Source: Bacteroidia bacterium (GTDB taxonomy: Bacteria > Bacteroidota > Bacteroidia > JABDFU01). Taken from it: a DNA stretch of 6,165 nucleotides. The stretch spans positions 1-6,165 of the forward strand of contig JADLGT010000153.1 in assembly GCA_020849195.1 (NCBI GenBank). The letters run 5' to 3'. Shown here one piece after another: positions 1-6,165 of this stretch. How positions within the stretch are numbered: the first letter of the stretch is position 1; each line of letters starts with the position of its first letter. A program made the translations under genes and the position numbers. A model generated the notes under the pieces. It was given only the letters and a program-made list of their open reading frames with translations. It was not told the DNA's origin and did not search any database.

Positions 1-167
1 CTGAAGCAAAAAGATACGGATTAAGAGTTGCCGATATTTTTCCGACTTCCAGGGAAATGATAAACAAGCCCGATCATGTATCGGCTGATGGCTTGCATCC
101 GTCGGCAAAAGAATATGCGTTATGGGAGGAAATTATTTATAAGGAAGTTTTTTGTATGATACGTTAA
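1..167 (+). CDS. SGNH/GDSL-type esterase or lipase, C-terminal fragment
   Basis: An open frame enters from the left edge (first complete codon at base 3) and ends at TAA 165-167, leaving 54 C-terminal residues. They contain the sequence DGLHPSAKEYALWEE. This matches the last conserved block of SGNH/GDSL hydrolases, in which the Asp and His three residues later (codons at 87-89 and 96-98) complete the Ser-Asp-His triad. The preceding text (VADIFPTSREM) also fits the usual run into that block. Family members are esterases or acylhydrolases acting on lipids, acetylated sugars or peptidoglycan. The substrate, any signal peptide and the nucleophilic serine lie outside the window. The next gene on the same strand starts 42 bases downstream, so the two may share a transcript. 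The fold assignment rests on one motif, so it is fairly but not fully secure. Confidence 0.65.
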   Translation, partial: EAKRYGLRVADIFPTSREMINKPDHVSADGLHPSAKEYALWEEIIYKEVFCMIR

Positions 168-209
168 CGATTTATAATACCCTCACAAAATACTATTTGA
201 TAATGACTT

Positions 210-686
210 ATGGATATACAAAAATTTAAAGTTGAATCGCAAAACGCGAAAAGTGCTATTCATGCACTGTTTCAAAAACTCAAACGCAACACACCCCGAG
301 ATTTAGACAATACCATTCATCAATTACACGATGCAGCTTTCGAAACTATTGATTGTTTAACCTGTGCCAATTGTTGTAAAACGACCAGCCCTATTTTTTA
401 TCAGAAAGACATTGAACGTTTAGCAAAACATTTTAAAATTCGACCGGCTCAGTTCATAGAAAAGTATTTGCATATTGACGAAGACAAAGACTATGTTTTA
501 AATGTTAGCCCTTGCCCATTTTTAGGTACTGAGAATTATTGCAGTGTTTATCAAAGCCGTCCAACAGCTTGCCGCGAGTATCCGCACACTAACCGTAAGC
601 GCATGTATCAGTTACTCGACCTTACAGCTAAAAACGCATTGGTGTGTCCTGCTGTGTTTTCTATTTTTAAGAAATTGGCGAAATAA
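210..686 (+). CDS. YkgJ-family cysteine-cluster (putative Zn/Fe-chelating) protein
   Basis: This encodes a soluble 158-residue protein with no signal peptide or membrane segment. It carries the cysteine signature of the YkgJ/UPF0153 family (CxxCxxCC domain): C49, C52, C55 and C56, then CPFL with C102, C111, and RPTACREYP with C121. An eighth cysteine, C146, lies in a short C-terminal NALVCPAVF segment that I recall as usual for relatives. These cysteines are predicted to bind zinc or an iron-sulfur centre. The family's biochemical role is not established, so no reaction is assigned. The first 45 residues are helical and charged. The ATG at 210 gives the usual family length and is preceded by an A/T-rich leader without a Shine-Dalgarno sequence. 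The gene follows the SGNH esterase after 42 bases and converges on the lipoprotein gene. Family call strong, function unknown. Confidence 0.88.
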   Translation: MDIQKFKVESQNAKSAIHALFQKLKRNTPRDLDNTIHQLHDAAFETIDCLTCANCCKTTSPIFYQKDIERLAKHFKIRPAQFIEKYLHIDEDKDYVLNVSPCPFLGTENYCSVYQSRPTACREYPHTNRKRMYQLLDLTAKNALVCPAVFSIFKKLAK

Positions 687-753
687 AAGCAAAGCCATTG
701 TTGGTACAGGAAACGCAAGGCACTAATGATGCCGGCAAGTCGGTTGTAAAAAA

Positions 754-1671
754 TCAGTAGTTTACAATAACTACAACGCGTACGCCGCTAACAGTAATGG
801 CAATAGCATTATCGCAACTTCCACTTGATACTCCCAAGGCATTAGCCGAGTAATCGACCGAAAAGGTTGGACGACCGGAAATGGAGAGATTTATTGTTCC
901 ACTTGAAATGTATTTACAAGCATCGTTCTTTACAATGGGACTGCTTATTACAGTAGAATAGGCTACATTATCCTTATTTACTCCGTATGCGCTTCCGGTT
1001 ACGTGTACCTCATCGGGTGTAGAGCCTCCGGTTGATGAAACGTATGCAAAGGTTCGAGTACCCGACCATGACAAATTCCAAGTGGAAGTAGAACATTTTC
1101 CATTGTAAACCGAAGTAGTTTGAGAAGTATCGTTTTTGGAAATTACAATTGAGTCGGCTTTATAAGTAATGCCATCAACACTATAATTAACCAAACTGTC
1201 AATTTTAATTTTTGGTGATTTTGCTTTTACCCAAAATGTATCGATGAGCATAGAGATTCTGCCTTTTCGAATCCGCCCATCCACATCAATAAACGGAAAA
1301 AGTAACAGATTGCCGGTAGCGTCTCTGTCGTAATCAATAATCATTCGGCGCGGCCATTTCCCCTGGCCTGTTATTGCATCTATAAAATTAGCTGTATCGG
1401 TAAACCAAATATAAGGACCGGAAGTTAATGCAACTTTACGTCCGCTTATGCCTTTTGTAGTTATTGCTTTAGAAGTTGTAGCAGGTACAATAGCTGTGAA
1501 CTCCGATTCGCAAATTGTATTATCGTATGCCGATTGAGTTTCAGGGGAATTTGTTGTAGCCCCGGTATTATTGTTAGATGAAGGCGGAGTGTCATCCGAT
1601 TTTTTTTTACACGAGTTAAATGCAGCAGCTACAAGTAGTGTAAGGGCTGCAATAAGGACAATTTTTTTCAT
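754..1671 (-). CDS. Secreted Bacteroidota lipoprotein of unknown function
   Basis: This encodes 305 residues. The N-terminus is a type II (lipoprotein) signal peptide: MKK, a hydrophobic stretch at about 4-18, then FNSC with the predicted lipidated Cys21. CKKKSDD follows, a lysine/acid-rich stretch like those linked to surface export of Bacteroidota lipoproteins. Residues 28-48 are a Pro/Ser/Thr/Asn-rich linker. The rest looks beta-rich. Features such as IIDYD (111-115), DGRIRKGRI (131-139) and the C-terminal GSCDN...ITVSG resemble, from memory, a large set of uncharacterised Bacteroidota lipoproteins. The remaining cysteines C54, C193, C252 and C286 could form disulfides. There is no recognisable catalytic motif and the C-terminus (VVVIVNY) does not look like a T9SS sorting domain. 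It lies 81 bases downstream of cinA on the same strand, with no obvious functional link. The lipoprotein call is confident; the role is unknown. Confidence 0.85.
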   Translation of the reverse strand: MKKIVLIAALTLLVAAAFNSCKKKSDDTPPSSNNNTGATTNSPETQSAYDNTICESEFTAIVPATTSKAITTKGISGRKVALTSGPYIWFTDTANFIDAITGQGKWPRRMIIDYDRDATGNLLLFPFIDVDGRIRKGRISMLIDTFWVKAKSPKIKIDSLVNYSVDGITYKADSIVISKNDTSQTTSVYNGKCSTSTWNLSWSGTRTFAYVSSTGGSTPDEVHVTGSAYGVNKDNVAYSTVISSPIVKNDACKYISSGTINLSISGRPTFSVDYSANALGVSSGSCDNAIAITVSGVRVVVIVNY

Positions 1672-1752
1672 GACAAATATGTTTTGATGCGGAGTAGTAA
1701 ATTTATTTCAAAAAAACAAAATATCCTAACAACAATCAGTGTTTTTTTACAA

Positions 1753-3006
1753 TTATGCCAATAACTTTCTAAGCATAGTTAAGGCTTCATTCGCAGCCTT
1801 TTTAATAGTACGGGCGCGATTTGTGCCTAATAAAAATTTTCGAGTTTGAATTTCAGTAGCCGAAGCTACAGCTATCCATACTGTTCCAACAGGTTTTTCG
1901 GCAGTTCCGCCGGAAGGACCGGCAATTCCGGAAACAGAAATAGCATAGTCGGTTTTAAATTTTTCACGCGCCCCTTTAGCCATCTGCTCTACCACTTCAC
2001 GGCTTACAGCTCCAAGTTTTTCAATAACAGCAGGCTTAACACCAAGTTCGTTTATTTTTATACTATTGGCATACGCAACAATTGATCCTTTATAATAATC
2101 CGAGCTACCCGATACGCTTGTAATCAAATGTGCAATGTAGCCGCCTGTACAACTTTCGGCAGTGGAAACAGTAGCTTTCTTTTTTCTTAGCAAATCTCCA
2201 ACTACCTCTTCAAGCAATGGCATGAACTCACCAAAAGTTTCGTAGCCATAAATGTATTGACCAATGAGAGGTTTAAGTAGTTCGATTTGTTTTTCAACTT
2301 TTTCCTCGAGCAACAACTTATCAACACCATAGGCTGTTATACGTAAACGAACTTTATCATAGGATGGCAAATAAGCCAACTTCATGTTTTGCCAAGCTAA
2401 GGCATCTTCCCATTCGGAAATGAGATCGCTTATAAAAGACTCGCCAATTCCTTGTGTTAAAATAGTTTTGTAATAAATAACCGGAAGATTAAACGAGTGC
2501 TTGATCTTCGGCAACACAAAATCGTCCATCATGCTTTTCATTTCATAAGGTACACCGGGCATCGACACAATTATTTTCCCGTTTACGTCAAACCACATGC
2601 CGGGCGCAGTTCCTTTCGCATTTCTTATAACAGTACAATTAGCGGGTACTTCGGCCTGTTTTCTGTTAATTGGCGTTACTTCTTTTCCTCTGCTTTTAAA
2701 CATTAGCTCCACATCTTTGAAAACGTTCTCATTAAAAATTAACGAGGTGTTAAAATAAGTACAAAGTGTGGTTTTGGTAATGTCGTCTTTTGTGGGACCC
2801 AGCCCTCCTGTTATTAAAACGATGTTCGCTCTTTTTAAAGCATCGTTTAAAGCCGCAATGATTGCAGAACTTTTATCGGCAACAGATGTTATTTGCGTTA
2901 CTTCTATTCCGGACAGACTTAGCTGTTTCCCCATCCACGCCGAATTAGTATTAACCACCTGACCAATCAATAACTCATCTCCTATATTAATAATTTCGGC
3001 TTTAAT
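1753..3006 (-). CDS. cinA: CinA: nucleotide pyrophosphatase-like / NMN deamidase fusion protein, ATT start proposed
   Basis: This is a full two-part CinA, 417 residues from the proposed start. The N-terminal MoCF/MoaB-like domain (COG1058, linked to ADP-ribose pyrophosphatase activity) has GDELLIGQVVNTNSAW at about 8-23 and GGLGPTKDD at 67-75. A middle linker domain spans roughly 180-255. The C-terminal PncC domain, which deamidates nicotinamide mononucleotide to nicotinate mononucleotide in pyridine nucleotide recycling, has AESCTGG at 283-289 with the likely catalytic Ser285, a matching Lys317, and GIAGPSGG at 360-367. The protein is cytosolic. The only standard start codon near the N-terminus is TTG (2968-2970), which would delete GDELL. 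Upstream in frame there are only ATT codons (3004-3006, 3010-3012) before the TAA at 3013-3015. ATT 3004-3006 puts IKAEII where relatives begin MKAEII. The gene lies 57 bases after the HD gene, plausibly in one operon. Identity is very strong; the start is inferred. Confidence 0.95.
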   Translation of the reverse strand: MKAEIINIGDELLIGQVVNTNSAWMGKQLSLSGIEVTQITSVADKSSAIIAALNDALKRANIVLITGGLGPTKDDITKTTLCTYFNTSLIFNENVFKDVELMFKSRGKEVTPINRKQAEVPANCTVIRNAKGTAPGMWFDVNGKIIVSMPGVPYEMKSMMDDFVLPKIKHSFNLPVIYYKTILTQGIGESFISDLISEWEDALAWQNMKLAYLPSYDKVRLRITAYGVDKLLLEEKVEKQIELLKPLIGQYIYGYETFGEFMPLLEEVVGDLLRKKKATVSTAESCTGGYIAHLITSVSGSSDYYKGSIVAYANSIKINELGVKPAVIEKLGAVSREVVEQMAKGAREKFKTDYAISVSGIAGPSGGTAEKPVGTVWIAVASATEIQTRKFLLGTNRARTIKKAANEALTMLRKLLA

Positions 3007-3063
3007 TAAAATTTATATCAACACGACCCTGTTGTCAAAGGAAAAAATAAAATTATTCGTTTG

Positions 3064-4302
3064 TTAAATTAAATCTTTCGGATAACACAAGTAATATTTT
3101 TTAACTGTGTTCGATAGAACATTAATATTCAGTTGGTCAGAAGCTTTCGCAATATCAACAACAGAACCATTTTTAAATAATATATTAATACGAATTTTAT
3201 CGGTACGGTAAGCATCGTTGGCTACTGCACCCGTACACACAAAATAAGCAGTTTCGTCAATATTGATGCCGTATTTCTTTTTTGCTTTATGTTGTAACTT
3301 GTCGATAGTGTTTTTACTAAAAGGTTCGTTTTGCAACTCAACATGAAACAACCTTCGGTTCATCATGGCTTTACACATTTCGGCAAGCACTCTATCGTTG
3401 TGTTTAGCCCATACTTTAAGCGATGCCATCACATCATAATCGTCAAGTTCGGCAAATATGTCAAGCAATTTTTTGTTTACTACAAAATCATGTTTCGCAT
3501 ATTTGTGGTACAAAAACTCATGCAGTGCCGGCGTACAAAATAAGTCTTCGTTTTTACCCGCAAGTTCTTTGGCTCGTTTTAATATATTTACTAAAAGTGC
3601 TTCGGCGCCAATAACCGTTTTGTGCAAATACACCTGCCAATACATAAGGCGGCGAGCCACAATAAATTTTTCTATCGAATAAATTCCTTTGGCTTCAATA
3701 ACTAACTGATTATTTACCACAGTCATCATTTTAATAATGCGGTCGCTGCTCACTACACCTTCAGATACGCCGGTGTAAAAGCTGTCGCGCTTCAGGTAAT
3801 CGAGCCGATCAACGTCCAACTGACTGGAGACGAGTTGATGTAAAAATTTTTTCTTGTATTTATTCCTAAATATGCTGATGGCGAGCGAAAGTTTTCCTCC
3901 GGATTCATTATTCAATCTGTCCATAAACAACTCCGAAATAGTTTCGTGATTAACGCCATGAACAATGCTGCTTTCGAGTGCGTGCGAAAAAGGACCATGT
4001 CCTATATCGTGCAACAGTATGGCAACAGTAGCTGCTTGTTCTTCGGCGCTGGTAATTTCTATTCCTTTAAAACGCAAAACTTCTATCGCTTGTCCCATCA
4101 AGTGCATAGCCCCAATTGCATGGTGAAAGCGTGTGTGTAAAGCGCCCGGATAAACAAGGTTAGTAAGCCCGAGTTGTTTTATACGGCGTAAACGTTGGAA
4201 ATACTTGTGTTCAATAAGGTCGAAAATTATTTCGTCGGGAATTGAAATAAAACCATACACAGGATCGTTAATTATTTTTCTTTTGTTTAATTTTTTGTTC
4301 AT
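3064..4302 (-). CDS. HD-domain phosphohydrolase (COG1078, dGTPase/SAMHD1-like)
   Basis: This encodes 412 residues, full length for the COG1078 group, starting at ATG 4300-4302. The family N-terminus is clear: NDPVYGFISIP (12-22) and YFQRLRRIKQLGL (34-46), which mark this dGTPase-like branch. The metal-binding HD set is intact: His61 in HTRFHH, His98-Asp99 in LLHDIGHGPFSH, and an Asp (most likely D163) in SSQLDVDRLDYL. Relatives resemble dNTP triphosphohydrolases such as SAMHD1, which cut dNTPs to nucleoside and triphosphate, but the substrate of this bacterial branch is not known from sequence. No signal peptide or membrane segment is visible, so it should be cytosolic. The C-terminal 100 residues are less conserved in appearance. 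The gene is divergent from porX and is the first of a minus-strand series leading to cinA. Family call is strong; a phosphohydrolase of nucleotides is likely but inferred. Confidence 0.92.
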   Translation of the reverse strand: MNKKLNKRKIINDPVYGFISIPDEIIFDLIEHKYFQRLRRIKQLGLTNLVYPGALHTRFHHAIGAMHLMGQAIEVLRFKGIEITSAEEQAATVAILLHDIGHGPFSHALESSIVHGVNHETISELFMDRLNNESGGKLSLAISIFRNKYKKKFLHQLVSSQLDVDRLDYLKRDSFYTGVSEGVVSSDRIIKMMTVVNNQLVIEAKGIYSIEKFIVARRLMYWQVYLHKTVIGAEALLVNILKRAKELAGKNEDLFCTPALHEFLYHKYAKHDFVVNKKLLDIFAELDDYDVMASLKVWAKHNDRVLAEMCKAMMNRRLFHVELQNEPFSKNTIDKLQHKAKKKYGINIDETAYFVCTGAVANDAYRTDKIRINILFKNGSVVDIAKASDQLNINVLSNTVKKYYLCYPKDLI

Positions 4303-4459
4303 CCGTTCGTTTAAAAAATTTAATTGTTACTCGAAACAAAAATACTTATACACTTTTAATTATTCACTACCTTTAATGAGATTTTGAAATTTAATTACAG
4401 AAACAAATGTTACCCTTTTATTTAAACAGTACACATTAAAAAATTTGAACTCGTAAAAA
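4303..4459. promoter_or_regulatory. Divergent intergenic region between the HD gene and porX
   Basis: This is 157 bases of very A+T-rich sequence between two start codons facing outward, so it must contain the porX promoter and most likely the HD promoter. No coding sequence, RNA gene or strong inverted repeat is visible. For porX the closest match to the Bacteroidota -7 element TAnnTTTG is TACCTTTA at 4368-4375 (last base off). It has no TTG at the right distance, so the porX start of transcription is unresolved. Confidence 0.6.
4337..4344 (-). promoter_or_regulatory. Candidate Bacteroidota -7 promoter element for the HD gene
   Basis: Read on the minus strand this is TATTTTTG, an exact match to the primary-sigma -7 consensus TAnnTTTG of Bacteroidota. 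It lies about 35 bases before the HD start codon. The partner -33 element is poor: only GTG (4365-4367 on the complementary strand) stands near the position where TTG is expected. Such an A/T-rich octamer can occur by chance here, so this is a weak call. Confidence 0.3.
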
Positions 4460-6025
4460 ATGGAGCACAAAATAAATATACTATGGGCCGATGATGAAAT
4501 AGATCTTCTGAAGCCACATGTTTTGTTTTTAACCGACAAAGGTTACGGCGTTCAAACTGCCAATAGCGGAGATGTAGCCTTGGAAATGGTTAAAAAAAAT
4601 AATTTCGACATCGTTTTTCTTGATGAAAATATGCCGGGGCTGAGCGGTCTCGAAACACTTTCTAAAATTAAAAATATTTACCCCGGCTTGCCCGTAGTGA
4701 TGATTACCAAAAGCGAAGAAGAACGCATTATGGAAGATGCCATCGGTTCTAAAATATCCGACTACCTTATTAAACCTGTTAACCCAAATCAAATATTGCT
4801 GTCGCTAAAAAAAACTCTTGATAACAAACGATTGGTAAGCGAAAAAACAACATCGGGCTACCAACAGGAATTTCGGAATATAGGCATGAGTCTTAGCGAT
4901 CGTTTGAGTTTTACAGAATGGTGTGAGGTATATAAAAAGCTAGTGTTTTGGGAACTTGAGCTCGAAAAGAGCAACGACCTCGGCATGAATGAAATTTTAA
5001 AAATGCAAAAATCAGAGGCCAACAAACTGTTTTGTAAATATGTTGAAACCAATTATACAAATTGGATAAACGGAAAAGACAAAGCTCCCCCACTCCTCTC
5101 TCATACTATATTAAAAAACCGGCTGCTGCCTTTGTTGAGCAACGAAGCTCCTGTTTTTTTGCTCGTGCTCGACAACTTACGCTACGATCAATGGAAAATG
5201 ATTCAGCCTATTGTAAGTGAATACTATCGTGTAGAAAGCGAAGAAATTTTTTCGAGTATATTGCCCAGTGCAACCCAATATGCACGTAATGCTTTGTTTG
5301 CCGGGTTGATGCCTTCCGAAATTGAAAAATTATTTCCGAAATTATGGCTGAACGATGAAGACGAAGGGGGGAAAAATATGCACGAAGAAGAGTTCATGGC
5401 TGCACAATTAAAGCGTTGGGGAAAAGATATTAAGTTTTCGTATAACAAGATAACTAATTTGGCTGCGGGCAAAAAGCTGGCAGAGAACATAAGCAATTTG
5501 CTGAAAAATAAACTTAATATTATTGTGTACAATTTTGTTGATATGCTTTCACACGCCCGTACCGAAATGGAAGTGATACGCGAGTTAGCCAACGACGAAA
5601 GCGCTTATCGATCGATTACCGTATCATGGTTCAAACATTCGCCATTACACGACATATTACAACAGTTGGCCGATAAAAAGATACGGATTGTAATTACTAC
5701 CGATCATGGTACCATAAAAGTTACCGAAGCCAGCAAAGTAGTAGGCGACCGCAACGTGAATACCAACTTGCGTTACAAAACAGGAAAAAGTATGGATTAT
5801 GTAAAGAAGGATGTGTTTGAAGTTAGAAACCCTGCCGATATTCACTTACCGAAGCAACATGTAAGCAGCGTGTTTGTATTTGCCAAAGAGGATTTATTTT
5901 TTGCTTACCCCAACAATTTTAATCACTACGCAAATTACTACCGTAATACATTTCAGCATGGAGGCATTTCGATGGAAGAGATGCTTATACCTTATGTTAC
6001 GTGTAATAGTTTAAGATTAACCTGA
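4460..6025 (+). CDS. porX: PorX: response regulator fused to PglZ/alkaline-phosphatase-like domain
   Basis: This encodes 521 residues, the usual PorX length. The receiver domain (about 4-120) has the acidic pocket D11-D12, phosphoacceptor Asp55 in FLDENMPG, Thr83 and Lys105. A helical linker (about 130-215) precedes the PglZ domain of the alkaline phosphatase superfamily. That domain shows VLDNLRYDQW (D238, D243), LPSATQYARN with Thr272 as likely nucleophile, DMLSHAR (D361, H365), TTDHGT (D415, H416) and QHGG (H500), so the zinc site looks complete. In Porphyromonas gingivalis, PorX partners the PorY histidine kinase, controls type IX secretion genes together with the sigma factor SigP, and its PglZ domain cleaves oligonucleotides. 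No porY or secretion gene lies in this window, so the T9SS role is inferred by family. It has no DNA-binding domain. The ATG follows an A-rich leader without Shine-Dalgarno sequence. Identity very strong. Confidence 0.96.
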   Translation: MEHKINILWADDEIDLLKPHVLFLTDKGYGVQTANSGDVALEMVKKNNFDIVFLDENMPGLSGLETLSKIKNIYPGLPVVMITKSEEERIMEDAIGSKISDYLIKPVNPNQILLSLKKTLDNKRLVSEKTTSGYQQEFRNIGMSLSDRLSFTEWCEVYKKLVFWELELEKSNDLGMNEILKMQKSEANKLFCKYVETNYTNWINGKDKAPPLLSHTILKNRLLPLLSNEAPVFLLVLDNLRYDQWKMIQPIVSEYYRVESEEIFSSILPSATQYARNALFAGLMPSEIEKLFPKLWLNDEDEGGKNMHEEEFMAAQLKRWGKDIKFSYNKITNLAAGKKLAENISNLLKNKLNIIVYNFVDMLSHARTEMEVIRELANDESAYRSITVSWFKHSPLHDILQQLADKKIRIVITTDHGTIKVTEASKVVGDRNVNTNLRYKTGKSMDYVKKDVFEVRNPADIHLPKQHVSSVFVFAKEDLFFAYPNNFNHYANYYRNTFQHGGISMEEMLIPYVTCNSLRLT

Positions 6026-6035
6026 CTCAAGGTTA
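6018..6035 (+). terminator. Small stem-loop over the porX stop codon, possible weak terminator
   Basis: TAACCT (6018-6023) and AGGTTA (6030-6035) can pair as a perfect 6-base stem around the loop GACTCA. The TGA stop (6023-6025) lies inside it. Only TTTGT follows rather than a long T tract, and the stem is A/T-rich. It is therefore at best a weak intrinsic terminator, and no better candidate appears before base 6165. Confidence 0.25.
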
Positions 6036-6165
6036 TTTGTCGGCTTGTGATTAAATTTTCATTTAACTTTTTTATTGTTTTTTACCCAATAAATTTCCGG
6101 GAATTACAAGCAAACATTTTTAGAACAATTTTGGATGTTGGAGTAAAATAAATCCATAAGTAAAA
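6026..6165. other. Non-coding right end of the window
   Basis: These 140 A+T-rich bases follow the porX stop. I see no start of a coding region, no RNA gene and no good TAnnTTTG element on either strand. It may be the upstream region of a gene beyond the edge. Confidence 0.4.

Noticed and set aside
8..22. 15-base direct repeat AAAAAGATACGGATT, also at 5675-5689
   Set aside because: Both copies lie in coding sequence in different frames and in unrelated genes, with no flanking similarity. An A-rich 15-mer can recur by chance in a window of this size and composition.
173..178. TATAAT upstream of the YkgJ-family gene
   Set aside because: This is the proteobacterial -10 form, with no partner element. 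Bacteroidota primary sigma uses TAnnTTTG, and such hexamers are common in A+T-rich DNA. The nearby TATTTG at 195-199 region also lacks the right spacing.
719..733. GGCA-N7-TGCC hairpin between the convergent YkgJ and lipoprotein genes
   Set aside because: A four-base stem without a T tract on either strand is too weak to call a terminator.
1753..2970. cinA starting at TTG 2968-2970
   Set aside because: It begins inside the conserved GDELLIGQ motif and would remove the first strand of the N-terminal domain, so the longer product is preferred.
3019..3034. CAACA-N6-TGTTG inverted repeat between the HD gene and cinA
   Set aside because: The stem is only five bases, is not extended by flanking pairs and is not followed by a T tract, so neither a terminator nor an operator is supported. 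Its position just upstream of the proposed ATT start is noted only.
5224..5592. Minus-strand open frame of 122 codons opposite porX
   Set aside because: It lies wholly antisense to the well-supported PglZ coding region, has no family resemblance and arises from the codon pattern of porX. Other short antisense frames under cinA, HD and porX are rejected for the same reason.

Overview
The window looks like an ordinary chromosomal segment of an A+T-rich member of the Bacteroidota. The lineage call rests on four things: a full-length PorX-type response regulator/PglZ protein, which belongs to the type IX secretion (T9SS) regulatory network of this phylum; a lipoprotein with a Bacteroidota-like lysine/acid-rich stretch after the lipid-bearing cysteine; start codons preceded by A/T-rich leaders without Shine-Dalgarno sequences; and an HD phosphohydrolase in the form usual for the phylum. 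I see no mobile element, CRISPR array, tRNA or rRNA, and no gene-free stretch over 300 bases. The longest non-coding pieces are 157 bases (4303-4459) and the 140-base right end.

Left part, plus strand: the 3' end of an SGNH/GDSL-type esterase (1-167) is followed after 42 bases by a small cysteine-cluster protein of the YkgJ family (210-686). These converge, across 67 bases without a convincing terminator, on a minus-strand block.

Minus-strand block, in transcription order: an HD-domain phosphohydrolase (4302 to 3064), the bifunctional CinA protein (about 3006 to 1753) and a secreted lipoprotein (1671 to 754). The gaps are 57 and 81 bases, so HD and cinA are plausibly co-transcribed; the lipoprotein may be separate. 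The cinA frame has no ATG, GTG or TTG that would include the family's conserved first strand and GDELL motif. The best-fitting start is a rare ATT codon.

Right part, plus strand: porX (4460-6025) is read divergently from the HD gene across a 157-base A+T-rich region that must hold the porX promoter and probably the HD promoter. Three neighbouring genes (HD phosphohydrolase, CinA, PorX) encode enzymes acting on nucleotides or phosphodiesters. That link is suggestive only, because each is widespread on its own. I found no clear undescribed system. The points most worth a second look are the cinA start, the porX/HD divergent region and the uncharacterised lipoprotein.
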